The notes beneath the pieces were generated by a model, which saw nothing but the letters and a program-made list of their open reading frames with translations, was not told where the DNA came from and ran no database searches. Shown here piece by piece: positions 52,161 through 60,746 of a stretch of 64,000 nt of DNA (within the stretch, counting starts at the first letter, position 1; each line of letters opens with the position of its first letter). The position numbers and the translations under genes were made by a program. The stretch is from Neobacillus ginsengisoli. GTDB taxonomy: Bacteria; Bacillota; Bacilli; Bacillales_B; DSM-18226. The stretch is from NCBI RefSeq assembly GCF_030813055.1, contig NZ_JAUSTW010000001.1, forward strand, positions 806,001 to 870,000. Direction: 5' to 3'.

Positions 52161-53126
52161 CTAAAGCTCTTGGTTTATTGCATCACTGTACTCTGCTGTA
52201 AGATTATTGATAATTTGTTGGACCGGTAAAATTTCCTTGATTTCGTCTACTCTAGCACCTGCAAAAACAAGTCCGTTATCTACATCACCAGAGACAGATG
52301 TTAGTAAAGAATCGAGAGTACAAAAACGATAAGAACAATTTTTTAAGCAATCATGGCATTTTGCGATTTTCAACTTGTCTGGTCCACTAATCTTTTTGGT
52401 AAAGTTATTTATAATCGCTCTACCTTGCAAACCGACGGTCGTTTTGACAAGAACAGTATCCTCTTTACTTGCATCAACATATTTTTGTTTAAAAGCGAGA
52501 GGAGCATCACATTCCTCACTTGCTACAAATCTGGTGCCCATTTGAACCCCTGATGCACCCATTCCAAGAGCTTTTGCAATATCACCGCCAGTCATTATCC
52601 CTCCTGCGGCAATGACAGGTATGGAAACTGCTTCAATAATCTCAGGTAGGATTTCAAACATAGGTCTATCCGTTCCTAAATGGCCTCCTGCTTCAAAACC
52701 TTCCACTACAACTGCGGCAGCTCCCAGTTTTTCAGAAATTCTAGCCAATTTCGCAGATGAGACAATAGAAATAACGGGAGTACCGGTTTGTTTGCCCCAA
52801 GCATACATATCCCTCGAGATACCTGCACCGGAAATAATAAAATCAACTTTTTCTTCGAGAGCAGCCTTCATTTTTTCTGCAAAATCATTCATAGCAAACA
52901 ATACGTTTACGCCAATATAACCTGCGTCTTTCACAAGACTTTTTGCTTTTTTTATATGTTCACGCATTTCCTCTACCGAAATTCCTGTTCCGGAAATGAT
53001 CCCAATTCCTCCGGCATTTGCGACTGCGGAAGCCAATTTACTTAATGAAATACCAACGCCCATTCCACCTTGCATAATCGGAACTTTTGGCATCATATGA
53101 CCTATTTTTAATTGTGGAAAGTTCAA
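52161..53126 (-). CDS. nitronate monooxygenase-like FMN oxidoreductase
   Basis: A 321-residue TIM-barrel flavoprotein of the 2-nitropropane dioxygenase/NMO family: PKVPIMQGGMGVGISLSKLA, GGIGIISGTGIS, DFIISGAGISRDMYAWG, VVVEGFEAGGHLG with catalytic His, PVIAAGGIMTGGDIAKALGMGASGVQMGTRFVAS. A C-terminal CHDCLKNCSYRFC segment holds four Cys, seen in a subgroup of Firmicutes members. It may oxidise alkyl nitronates or act as an enoyl-ACP reductase-like (FabK) enzyme. The TTG at 53126 gives the standard MNFPQLKIG start after GGGG; the longer frame begins with TTG at 53144. Confidence 0.82.
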   Translation of the reverse strand: MNFPQLKIGHMMPKVPIMQGGMGVGISLSKLASAVANAGGIGIISGTGISVEEMREHIKKAKSLVKDAGYIGVNVLFAMNDFAEKMKAALEEKVDFIISGAGISRDMYAWGKQTGTPVISIVSSAKLARISEKLGAAAVVVEGFEAGGHLGTDRPMFEILPEIIEAVSIPVIAAGGIMTGGDIAKALGMGASGVQMGTRFVASEECDAPLAFKQKYVDASKEDTVLVKTTVGLQGRAIINNFTKKISGPDKLKIAKCHDCLKNCSYRFCTLDSLLTSVSGDVDNGLVFAGARVDEIKEILPVQQIINNLTAEYSDAINQEL

Positions 53127-53311
53127 ATCAAAACCCCGTTTCAATTGATATTATTAATTGACTTCTTTTGAATAGTACCATCTTGTTTTAGAAATGTATG
53201 TGATTTATGTTACCTGGTCATAGAAGTTGATAATATTATTTTTTAACAAATATAAGAGATGTTGGAAAAATAATGGGCATTAATGTAAATTATTTTTTTT
53301 TGAAAATTCTC

Positions 53312-53370
53312 TTGAAAAGCGCTTACATTCATTTTATACTATTAATAAATCGATTTACTAAACCGATTTA
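53312..53370 (+). promoter_or_regulatory. promoter with cre-like site and LacI-type operator, operon 1
   Basis: TTGAAA (53312-53317), 17-base spacer, TATACT (53335-53340). GAAAAGCGCTTACA (53314-53327) over the -35/spacer fits the CcpA cre consensus at 12 of 14 positions. Directly after the -10, TTAATAAATCGATTTACTAA (53342-53361) is a near-perfect palindrome sharing its core with the site before the hexulose-phosphate genes. AAACCGATTTA follows at 53360-53370. Confidence 0.75.
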
Positions 53371-53411
53371 TTAAAATGATTTATAAATTATTCGTTGAAA
53401 GGGGCTATCAA

Positions 53412-54197
53412 ATGACAAATGTGATTGTTCCGTTAAATGCCTTTGAAAGATGGCAAGTTTTGAAGAATGGGCAGGCAGCATTCATAAAGTTAATTGCTCA
53501 ATCAGGGGCTTATGGTATTGAAATTCGCCGTGAGCTGCTGCCAGAAAAAAATTTACAACTTGATTTGATAAAAAGTAAGATTCAAAAATACGGGCTTTTT
53601 ACGGTTTACTCTGCTCCTATCGAATTATGGAGAGAAGACCATTCTTTAAATATTGAGGACTTGACAAAAGTATTTAGAGAGGGTGACCAACTAGGAGCCA
53701 AATGGGTAAAAGTATCATTGGGGTATTTTAAAAAAGTGCATTCAGATGTTTTTGTTCTAAAAAATTTCTTATCCGATTACCCGGAGATTCAATTATTGGT
53801 TGAAAATGATCAAACTAGTTATGGGGGAGATGTAGTCCGCTTAAAAGAATTTTTTGAAAGCGTTACCTTGTATGGTATTTCAGTTAAAATGACGTTTGAT
53901 GTAGGAAACTGGTATTACTCTTATCAAGATTTAGAGTTCGCTTTAAGTGAACTTGGACCGTATGTGATTTATCTCCATCTAAAACAGGTCGAAAATCAAA
54001 AAGGAGAGCCTGTTACCGTACCATTGCAAAATGAAGGGAATACGAGTTGGAAGAAAGCTTTTTTCCAACTTCCTAGCAATATTATGAAAGCAGTTGAATT
54101 TCCGATTGAACCGATAGAAAAAACAGAAGAGTATATAAGGTTTATTAAAGAATTAGCAAAGGAAAGTGAGGCAGCACAATGCAAAAGCTTGATGTAA
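53412..54197 (+). CDS. TIM-barrel sugar phosphate isomerase/epimerase family protein
   Basis: A 261-residue protein of the xylose isomerase-like TIM-barrel superfamily (AP_endonuc_2 fold). Metal-site segments are present: ALIVEND-type LLVENDQTSYGG with Glu, VKMTFDVGNWYY with Asp, VIYLHLKQVEN with His, and a terminal Glu in KAVEFPIEP. It probably isomerises or epimerises a sugar or sugar acid. It is the first gene of the LacI-controlled operon, and its 3' end overlaps the kinase gene by 19 bp. The start at 53412 follows AAAGGGG. Confidence 0.75.
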   Translation: MTNVIVPLNAFERWQVLKNGQAAFIKLIAQSGAYGIEIRRELLPEKNLQLDLIKSKIQKYGLFTVYSAPIELWREDHSLNIEDLTKVFREGDQLGAKWVKVSLGYFKKVHSDVFVLKNFLSDYPEIQLLVENDQTSYGGDVVRLKEFFESVTLYGISVKMTFDVGNWYYSYQDLEFALSELGPYVIYLHLKQVENQKGEPVTVPLQNEGNTSWKKAFFQLPSNIMKAVEFPIEPIEKTEEYIRFIKELAKESEAAQCKSLM

Positions 54198-55138
54198 TTA
54201 CCTTTGGGGAAGCCATGGCAATGTTTATGGCCGATCATCCGGGCCCATTACACGAAGTCAGTCAATTTCAACTTGAGCTTGCCGGGGCAGAAACAAATGT
54301 AGCAATTGGACTTTCACGGCTTGGATTCCGTTCGGCGTGGGTTAGTAAAGTAGGAAATGATGCGTTCGGGAAGTTCGTTATTGAAAGACTTAAAAAAGAA
54401 AACGTCGACATAAACCAAGTCTTATTCGATGATTACTATCCTACCGGATTTCAGCTAAAATCAAAGGTCCTTACGGGGGATCCGGAAGTTCAGTATTTCC
54501 GAAAGGGTTCTGCTGCAAGCCATTTAAGTGTAACCGATTTTAATAAAGACTATTTTAAATCAGCTAGACATTTGCATTTGACCGGCATCCCCTTAGCACT
54601 CTCGGCAGAGATGAGAGAGTTTGCAAAACATTCATTGTCGTTTATGAAAAATCAAGGTCGATCGGTTTCATTTGATCCGAATTTACGTCCAACGCTTTGG
54701 TCAAGTACAGAAGAAATGGTGAGACAAACCAATGAAATAGCCTTTCAATCAAACTTTGTTTTGCCGGGTATGTCGGAGGGAGAACTTTTAACGGGCTTTA
54801 AAAATCCCCATGACATTGCTTCATTTTACTTAGAAAAAGGTGTTGAACTTGTCATAATTAAGTTGGGAGAAGCAGGGGCCTTCTTTAAATCACACGCGGA
54901 AGAAGGCACGGTAGAAGGGTTCAAGGTAAGGGAAGTAATTGACACTGTCGGGGCCGGTGACGGGTTTGCGGTTGGCGTGATTAGCGGGCTGTTAGACTGC
55001 CTCGATATACAGGATGTGGTTTTAAGGGGAAATGCAATTGGTTCTTTAGCAGTCCAGGCACCGGGCGATAATGACGGCTATCCAACCAAAAGTCAGTTGC
55101 ACGATTATATTGAAAATAATTTACTGGGAGTGAAGTAG
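54179..55138 (+). CDS. PfkB-family sugar kinase (2-keto-3-deoxygluconate kinase-like)
   Basis: A 319-residue ribokinase-fold kinase. It begins with DVITFGEAMAMFMADHPGPL. LAGAETNVAIGLSRLGFRSAWVSKVGNDAFGKFV is the PfkB signature 1 region, and VREVIDTVGAGDGFAVGVISGLLD carries the anion hole and the catalytic Asp (GAGDGF). The start and GxE(A/N) pattern resemble KDG kinases, but the substrate in this operon is unknown. It overlaps the preceding gene and ends 1 bp before the transporter gene. Confidence 0.85.
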   Translation: MQKLDVITFGEAMAMFMADHPGPLHEVSQFQLELAGAETNVAIGLSRLGFRSAWVSKVGNDAFGKFVIERLKKENVDINQVLFDDYYPTGFQLKSKVLTGDPEVQYFRKGSAASHLSVTDFNKDYFKSARHLHLTGIPLALSAEMREFAKHSLSFMKNQGRSVSFDPNLRPTLWSSTEEMVRQTNEIAFQSNFVLPGMSEGELLTGFKNPHDIASFYLEKGVELVIIKLGEAGAFFKSHAEEGTVEGFKVREVIDTVGAGDGFAVGVISGLLDCLDIQDVVLRGNAIGSLAVQAPGDNDGYPTKSQLHDYIENNLLGVK

Positions 55139-55139
55139 T

Positions 55140-56420
55140 ATGATACAAACGATTGCAAAGCAAAGATGGTTTTATCTAATTCCAATCGCGTTTATCACAT
55201 ACAGTCTAGCCTATCTGGACCGTGCCAATTATGGATTTGGTGCAGCTGCAGGCTTAGCGAAGGATCTTCATATTACACCGGGCATTTCATCCCTATTGGG
55301 ATCTCTTTTCTTCCTAGGCTATTTCTTTTTCCAAATACCAGGTGCCAGCTATGCGGAAAAAAAGAGTGCAAAAAAGCTAATTTTCTGGTCTTTAATCCTA
55401 TGGGGAGGATTAGCTTCTGCAACAGGACTTATTCATAATATTAATCTATTATTTGTCATTCGCTTTGCACTTGGGGTTGTCGAAAGTGCTGTTATGCCGG
55501 CTATGCTTGTGTTTTTAAGCCACTGGTTTACGAAAGCAGAACGTTCGCGCGCAAATACTTTTTTAATCTTAGGAAATCCGGCAACGGTTTTATGGATGTC
55601 AATCGCTTCAGGTTATCTTCTGAAAGCATTTGGGTGGAGATGGATGTTTATTCTGGAAGGTCTTCCAGCAGTGATTTGGGCATTTATTTGGTGGAAAGTG
55701 GTTAATGATAAACCGAAAGACGCGAAATGGTTAAGTACTCAAGACAAAAATGAGTTAGAACTTCAATTAGAAAAAGAACAAGCAGGCTTAAAGGCCGTTA
55801 AAAATTATCGTGAAGCATTTAAATCAAAGCCGGTTATATTATTAAGTATCCAATATGCTCTATGGAGTATTGGAGTTTATGGTTTCGTCATGTGGCTTCC
55901 TTCGATTATAAAGGCAGCGCCGAATATGGGTATTGTCGAAACAGGCTGGTTATCCTCTGTACCATATATTTTAGCCGTTATCTTAATGCTGTCAGCTTCG
56001 TATTTCTCAGATAAAACATTAAACCGAAACGCTTTTGTTTGGCCATTCCTATTGATTGGTGCGGTTGCGTTTTATATTTCTTATGCAATCGGAACGAATC
56101 ATTTCTGGATTTCCTTTTTCCTTTTAGTAATTGCCGGCGGCGCGATGTATGCTCCATACGGTCCATTCTTTGCAATCATTCCGGAAATCCTGCCCCGCAA
56201 TGTTGCAGGTGGAGCCATGGCGCTTATCAATAGTATGGGTGCATTAGGTTCATTTGTTGGTTCCTATGTTGTTGGCTACCTAAATGGAGCAACGGGTGGG
56301 TTTGGAGCATCATATATTTTCATGGCAGGGTCTTTGTTCCTTTCGGCAATTTTAACAGTATGGGCGATAAATTCAGCTAAAAAGCAAAGTAAATCAACGA
56401 ATGTAAAAGTAAGCGCTTAA
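55140..56420 (+). CDS. MFS transporter of the anion:cation symporter (sugar acid) type
   Basis: A 426-residue, 12-helix MFS protein. N-terminal SLAYLDRANYGFGAAAGLAKDL and LGYFFFQIPGASYAEKKSAKKLIFW, with FALGVVESAVMPAMLVFLSHWFTKAERSRAN, match the ACS family (ExuT, GudP, phthalate-type), whose members import hexuronates, aldarates or similar organic acids with protons. It therefore points to an acidic sugar as the substrate of the operon. Third gene, directly after the kinase. Confidence 0.85.
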   Translation: MIQTIAKQRWFYLIPIAFITYSLAYLDRANYGFGAAAGLAKDLHITPGISSLLGSLFFLGYFFFQIPGASYAEKKSAKKLIFWSLILWGGLASATGLIHNINLLFVIRFALGVVESAVMPAMLVFLSHWFTKAERSRANTFLILGNPATVLWMSIASGYLLKAFGWRWMFILEGLPAVIWAFIWWKVVNDKPKDAKWLSTQDKNELELQLEKEQAGLKAVKNYREAFKSKPVILLSIQYALWSIGVYGFVMWLPSIIKAAPNMGIVETGWLSSVPYILAVILMLSASYFSDKTLNRNAFVWPFLLIGAVAFYISYAIGTNHFWISFFLLVIAGGAMYAPYGPFFAIIPEILPRNVAGGAMALINSMGALGSFVGSYVVGYLNGATGGFGASYIFMAGSLFLSAILTVWAINSAKKQSKSTNVKVSA

Positions 56421-56437
56421 AAATAATATTGGATGTG

Positions 56438-56472
56438 AGGATGACTGATGCATATGGGTCATCTTCTTTTTT
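56438..56472 (+). terminator. rho-independent terminator
   Basis: GATGAC / GTCATC stem with flanking G-C pairs and TTCTTTTTT, between the transporter and LacI genes. Confidence 0.65.
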
Positions 56473-56543
56473 ATTATACTGGATAATAAATTCTTTAACC
56501 GATAAAATGGAGTCAATGAAATACGCTGAAAGAGGAAGATAGA

Positions 56544-57527
56544 ATGGAAAGAGTTACAATGGCAGATGTTGCCAAAGAAGCTGGGGTATCCAAAAGCACG
56601 GTGTCCCAGTTTTTAAATAATCGCTTTGAATATATGGGGGAAAAAACAAAAATTAAGATTGAAGAAGCGATTTCAAAGCTGGGTTATCAACCCAATTACA
56701 TCGCTAGAAGCCTAAAACAAAAGCGCACCTCTATGGTTGGAATCATCGTAGCTAACATCATGCATCGTTTCTCAACTGAAGTAAGCCGTGCGATAGAGGA
56801 TTTTTTTCATAAGCATGATTTGCATGCAATCGTATGCAACGCCGATGATGACCCGTTGAAAGAAAAAAAATATATTGAAATGCTTAGGGCCAAGCAAGTG
56901 GATGGTCTGATTATTTTTCCGACAGGACACAATACCGATTTGTATAAAAGCATGATAAAAGAGGGGTACCCTGTCGTGTTTATGGACAGGAAGGTATCAC
57001 ACCTTGAAGCGTTTTCAGTTGTTACGGACAACTTGGAATCTACCTATCAGGCTATTAGGGAGCTTATTAATAGAGGAAATCAGAAAATCGCTTTTGCTGT
57101 CCAGCCTCTCACGATTAGCACACGAATAGAACGACTGGAAGGCTATAAAAAGGCATTGCTTGATTCGGGTTTCGAAATTAACCCTGACTTTGTTTTAGAA
57201 GCAAGTATTTCTGAAATGAAAAAGAGACTTGATAAACTTTTTTTATTAAAAGATCGACCTACTGCGCTATTTGCGGCGAATGATCGTGTATTTTTGGAGG
57301 TAGTAGAATTTCTCCAGATAAAAGGAATAAAGCTGGGTAGTGAAATTGATCTCATCGTATTTGATAATATACCTTTTGCTCATTTGATTGAGTCTCCCAT
57401 ATCATTCATTATTCAACCAGCCTTTGAAATGGGCAATAAGGCTGCAGAATTATTATTTGACCAAATTAATAAAACAGATGCGGGACCAAAAGAATTTGTT
57501 TTTCCAAGCAAGGTCCTATTCCGTTAA
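56544..57527 (+). CDS. LacI-family transcriptional regulator
   Basis: A 327-residue repressor. The N-terminal HTH and hinge helix are typical: VTMADVAKEAGVSKSTVSQF, IEEAISKLGYQPNYIARSLK. The periplasmic-binding-type core shows VGIIVANIMHRFSTEVSRAIED, GYPVVFMDRKV and ALFAANDRVFLEVVEFL, so it should respond to a sugar or sugar phosphate. It lies between the two operons that share near-identical palindromes, making it their likely regulator. It is separated from both by terminators. Confidence 0.9.
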   Translation: MERVTMADVAKEAGVSKSTVSQFLNNRFEYMGEKTKIKIEEAISKLGYQPNYIARSLKQKRTSMVGIIVANIMHRFSTEVSRAIEDFFHKHDLHAIVCNADDDPLKEKKYIEMLRAKQVDGLIIFPTGHNTDLYKSMIKEGYPVVFMDRKVSHLEAFSVVTDNLESTYQAIRELINRGNQKIAFAVQPLTISTRIERLEGYKKALLDSGFEINPDFVLEASISEMKKRLDKLFLLKDRPTALFAANDRVFLEVVEFLQIKGIKLGSEIDLIVFDNIPFAHLIESPISFIIQPAFEMGNKAAELLFDQINKTDAGPKEFVFPSKVLFR

Positions 57528-57547
57528 CGTTTCCTCTAAAAAATAGT

Positions 57548-57584
57548 AAAAGCAATCGGAATTAACTGCCGATTGCTTTTATTA
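57548..57584 (+). terminator. rho-independent terminator
   Basis: Perfect 12 bp stem AAAAGCAATCGG / CCGATTGCTTTT with a 9-base loop, 20 bp after the LacI gene. Confidence 0.85.
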
Positions 57585-57611
57585 TTCCATAATGACTAGG
57601 AACATTTTCGA

Positions 57612-57678
57612 TTGAAAAACGCTTCCAAAAGCCTTATAATTTTATTTATAAACCGATTTAGTAAATCGATTTACTAAA
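57612..57678 (+). promoter_or_regulatory. promoter with cre-like site and LacI-type operator, operon 2
   Basis: TTGAAA (57612-57617), 17-base spacer, TATAAT (57635-57640). GAAAAACGCTTCCA (57614-57627) is a cre-like site in the same position as in operon 1. At 57657-57678 there is a perfect 22-base palindrome with half-site TTTAGTAAATC, overlapped by AAACCGATTTA (57650-57660), which also occurs at operon 1. Confidence 0.8.
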
Positions 57679-57696
57679 TCAAAAGGAGTTTGCAAC

Positions 57697-58338
57697 ATGA
57701 AAATTCAATTAGCATTAGACAGAATGGAAATCGAAGAAGCAATCCAATTAACAAGGTTGGTTGAGAGTTCTATTGACTGGATTGAGGTTGGAACTTCTCT
57801 AATTAAGGAATATGGCGTCAGCAGTATAAATGAATTAAAAAAGGCATTTCCCAAAAAGGTGATTGTTGCCGATATAAAAACGATTGATAATGCCCGCTAT
57901 GAATTTGAAATGTGTTTTAATGCAGGGGCTGACGTGGCTACCGTAATGGGAGTGTCCCCTCTCGTTACAATTGCTACTTGTTTGGAGGTCGCGAGGCGTT
58001 TTAATAAAAAAGTCATGATCGATTTATTAAATTCCTCTGAGGAACAAAAACGAGCTTTATTGAAATATAGCGATGTTATTTTCTGTGATCATGTTAGTAA
58101 GGATGAACAAGAGGAATCAGGTTCACGCAATCCGGGGACGAGCGGCGGGGGTCTTTATGAAGATGACTCTCTTCAGATTGCCGTTGCAGGTGGAATCACT
58201 TTGGAGTCATTTGTGAACCTAAAACAAAAGATGAATCCAACTGTTGCGATTATCGGGTCTGCAATAACGAAAGCGGAAGACCCTGCAGCTACTGCCGCAA
58301 AATTTAAACAAATGATTTTTCAAATGAAAGGTGTGTAA
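57697..58338 (+). CDS. 3-hexulose-6-phosphate synthase-like protein (OMP decarboxylase superfamily)
   Basis: A 213-residue TIM barrel of the group containing hexulose-6-phosphate synthase and 3-keto-L-gulonate-6-phosphate decarboxylase. Visible motifs are the catalytic VIVADIKTIDNARYE (DxKTxD), NAGADVATVMGVSP, KKVMIDLLNSS, and the phosphate-binding VAGGITLESF and AIIGSAITKAEDP. The next gene encodes phosphohexuloisomerase, as in ribulose monophosphate gene pairs. The sequence is divergent from typical HPS, so a decarboxylase or aldolase on another sugar phosphate is possible. The ribosome site is AAAGGAG. Confidence 0.8.
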   Translation: MKIQLALDRMEIEEAIQLTRLVESSIDWIEVGTSLIKEYGVSSINELKKAFPKKVIVADIKTIDNARYEFEMCFNAGADVATVMGVSPLVTIATCLEVARRFNKKVMIDLLNSSEEQKRALLKYSDVIFCDHVSKDEQEESGSRNPGTSGGGLYEDDSLQIAVAGGITLESFVNLKQKMNPTVAIIGSAITKAEDPAATAAKFKQMIFQMKGV

Positions 58339-58340
58339 GC

Positions 58341-58889
58341 ATGAAAGTTATTCCGACAATTTTAAAAGAAATTGAAACAGTGCTTAATCATGTAGATCAA
58401 GAACAGCTTCAAGAATTCGCTATTCGTTTACATAAAGCAAAGCGGATTTTTGTAGTTGGAGAAGGACGGTCCGGTTTAATGGCTAAATCGTTTGCAATGA
58501 GGCTAATGCATCTTGGAGCAACTGTTTATGTTGTAGGTGAGACAATCACTCCTTCTATTGGAGAGGGAGATGTGTTAGTTGCTGTTTCCGGATCAGGAAC
58601 AACGAAAAATGTTATTTGGACTGCAGAAAAAACGAAAACGATTGGCAACGAAGTATTAGCAGTTACAACTAATACAGAGTCATCTTTAGCTGCTGTTGCC
58701 GAAAAGTTTCTTCATGTACCTGCAGCCACAAAGTATCGCCATGAAAATGAGTTAAAAACGATACAACCACTGGGCTCTTTATTTGATCAATGTGTGCATA
58801 TTCTTTTTGATTCAATCTGTCTTTTATATAGTGAGCTCAATCATGTGGACCATCAACAAGCTTTTAAGCAACATAGTAATTTAGAGTAG
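58341..58889 (+). CDS. 6-phospho-3-hexuloisomerase-like SIS-domain protein
   Basis: A 182-residue SIS-domain isomerase: RIFVVGEGRSGLMAKSFAMRLMHLG, VLVAVSGSGTTKNVIWTAEKTK and PLGSLFDQCVHILFDSICL are the PHI (HxlB) signatures. It interconverts 3-hexulose 6-phosphate and fructose 6-phosphate. It starts 2 bp after the synthase-like gene and completes the two-gene operon, with a terminator after it. Besides formaldehyde handling it could feed a novel sugar into glycolysis. Confidence 0.87.
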   Translation: MKVIPTILKEIETVLNHVDQEQLQEFAIRLHKAKRIFVVGEGRSGLMAKSFAMRLMHLGATVYVVGETITPSIGEGDVLVAVSGSGTTKNVIWTAEKTKTIGNEVLAVTTNTESSLAAVAEKFLHVPAATKYRHENELKTIQPLGSLFDQCVHILFDSICLLYSELNHVDHQQAFKQHSNLE

Positions 58890-58914
58890 TAGCTAAAACA
58901 AGAGTTTTGCAGAG

Positions 58915-58949
58915 AAAGTGAGCTTGGCTTCTCACAGCTCACTTTTTTC
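58915..58949 (+). terminator. rho-independent terminator
   Basis: AAAGTGAGCT / AGCTCACTTT with T-run, 25 bp after the isomerase gene. Confidence 0.8.
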
Positions 58950-59040
58950 TAATTGAATTTGTTAATAATTTCCGCCAAAATTTAATTGGAACGCAGTCTG
59001 GCATGGTAATCAAATATTTGTGCATTCACAACGTTAAGCG

Positions 59041-59562
59041 TTAAAATCCGAATATTACACTTACAATGTTTTTCTTCTTTGTTTTCTTTTTTTGTTTGCC
59101 TTGATCAAAGACTATTGATTCGTTTGAATGGGGGTCTTTTAGTTCATTAAACTGACTTTGAAGAGTTTCCAGGTGGTGAGTCAATTCTTTCACCTCGTTT
59201 TGCAGTTCTTCAATTTCACGGCGATGCTGTAGGAGTTGGTAGGAAGCGACTGAATCAGCTTTATCATAAAGGCGTAGTTCCAGCTCACTTACCTTTTTGG
59301 CTAATTTTTCAAAATCCTGGTTTTCTTCTGCTTGCTTAACAATCCCTTTTCGTGGCTTTTTCTCTTGCAATGGGGCAATTTCCTGCAGAATAGCACCATT
59401 TTGAATTTGTCCCTGTATTTTTTTTAACACTTCAATATCTTCATTATTAAAGAAATAATGGCCACGTTCATTCCGTTCCATCGGCAATTTGAGCTGTTTT
59501 ACCCAGCGTTGTATGGTACTGGAGGATACCCCTAATAATTTTGCAACTTCACTTGTATTCAT
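59041..59562 (-). CDS. racA: RacA-type polar chromosome anchoring protein
   Basis: A 173-residue protein: MerR-like HTH at residues 1-60 (MNTSEVAKLLGVSSSTIQRW, ERNERGHYFFNNEDIEVLKK), a charged linker, a coiled coil at about 90-140 (KVSELELRLYDK, REIEELQNEVKELTHHLETL), and a Lys-rich tail ending in a short hydrophobic segment (KNIVSVIFGF). This is the layout of B. subtilis RacA, which binds origin-proximal DNA and anchors it at the cell pole through DivIVA at sporulation. A second HTH/coiled-coil gene lies 62 bp upstream on the same strand. Confidence 0.85.
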   Translation of the reverse strand: MNTSEVAKLLGVSSSTIQRWVKQLKLPMERNERGHYFFNNEDIEVLKKIQGQIQNGAILQEIAPLQEKKPRKGIVKQAEENQDFEKLAKKVSELELRLYDKADSVASYQLLQHRREIEELQNEVKELTHHLETLQSQFNELKDPHSNESIVFDQGKQKKKTKKKNIVSVIFGF

Positions 59563-59624
59563 ATCGAATCACCCCATTAATAGAATAGGTCATCAATCCG
59601 AGACTAAAGATCCGGCTTCTGAAA

Positions 59625-60503
59625 TTAGGACCAGAATTTCCACCATTTCTTCTCTTTTGCTGCAGCAACATCCCTAAAGCTTGATAACATATTTTGAAAG
59701 GCAGCCTCTCTTCGACTTATATCATGGCGGTATTGTTCACGCTCTTCGACAAAGTGTTCACGATCCTTCGAAATTTCCTCAGTAAGACTGTAAATTTCTT
59801 TATTTGTGACATCAACATAATGAGCCAACTCTTCAGTTGTTTCGGATAGCTGCTGGGAAAGAGTATAAATTTCTTCAGATGTCTCAATCGAAACATTAGT
59901 AATACGGCTAGAAAGATACTGCAAAGAATCAGCAGTATGTTCAGATGATTTTTCAATCGTTTCCGTAAGTTCTTGAATACCGGCTTTTGTATTCTCAGTC
60001 GACTTATATATGGAGTCAGAGATGGACTTAACAGTTATTAAAGATCCCTTGGAAATCTCTTTTTTAACTTCGTCTAATACTTCTCTTCGTACGACACTAC
60101 GGATTTCCGCTTTTACTTCATTTAAGAAATTATCCTTGTATGTATCCATCGCGTCGAAAAATTGATCAGCATATTTAATTGCGGCTTCGTCAGTTGGGAT
60201 CCGGTCAACTTCATAGGCGGGAATAGACAAGGACGTATCAATTTCCGGTAATTCATCAACAGCTTCACTTTCCGGCTCAAGCGTCTCTTGTAGCCAATCC
60301 TTTATTACTTCTATACCTAGCTTATTTGCGTACATAAGTTTGATTTCATTAAGAAGATTAATCTCCCAATCTGTATAAATTCTGGCCCCTTGTTTGGTTC
60401 GGGGAATTACGAGTAATCCGTTAAGGTCTTTTTCCCACTGGCGGATTGTCCCTGGTGGCACCTTTATTTTTTTGGCAACCTCTTTCATTGCATAGGTTCG
60501 CAT
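59625..60503 (-). CDS. MerR-like HTH protein with long coiled coil (DUF3967-like C-terminus)
   Basis: About 292 residues. The N-terminal MerR-like HTH (TYAMKEVAKKIKVPPGTIRQ, GARIYTDWEINLLNEIKLM) is followed by an acidic linker and a long helical region (about 110-270) rich in Glu/Ser/Thr with heptad-like repeats (ETIEKSSEHTADSLQYLSSRI, ETSEEIYTLSQQLSETTEELA). The end is FQNMLSSFRD--EKKWWKFWS, the aromatic/basic tail typical of DUF3967. It resembles RacA in layout and lies directly upstream of it. The Met at 60503 follows AAAGGA; TTG at 60512 is the longer alternative. A role in DNA organisation or anchoring is inference. Confidence 0.75.
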   Translation of the reverse strand: MRTYAMKEVAKKIKVPPGTIRQWEKDLNGLLVIPRTKQGARIYTDWEINLLNEIKLMYANKLGIEVIKDWLQETLEPESEAVDELPEIDTSLSIPAYEVDRIPTDEAAIKYADQFFDAMDTYKDNFLNEVKAEIRSVVRREVLDEVKKEISKGSLITVKSISDSIYKSTENTKAGIQELTETIEKSSEHTADSLQYLSSRITNVSIETSEEIYTLSQQLSETTEELAHYVDVTNKEIYSLTEEISKDREHFVEEREQYRHDISRREAAFQNMLSSFRDVAAAKEKKWWKFWS

Positions 60504-60746
60504 AAAGTTCAATCCTTTCTATATAAAATTCATAATTTTTTAATATCTTTGGATAAATAATTCAACATTCACTAGTGCATTTTCCTGCCACATGACAAAA
60601 GCTATCAAAACAAGACGGAAATCACGAAATAACAACATATTCTTCCAAATTGAGAACCAATGACGAAAAATATCAAAAAATTATTGAGAAAAGTGAAAAA
60701 AAAGTCTAAAATTTGAAGTGGATATTCTATGGAAAGAAGGGTCAGC

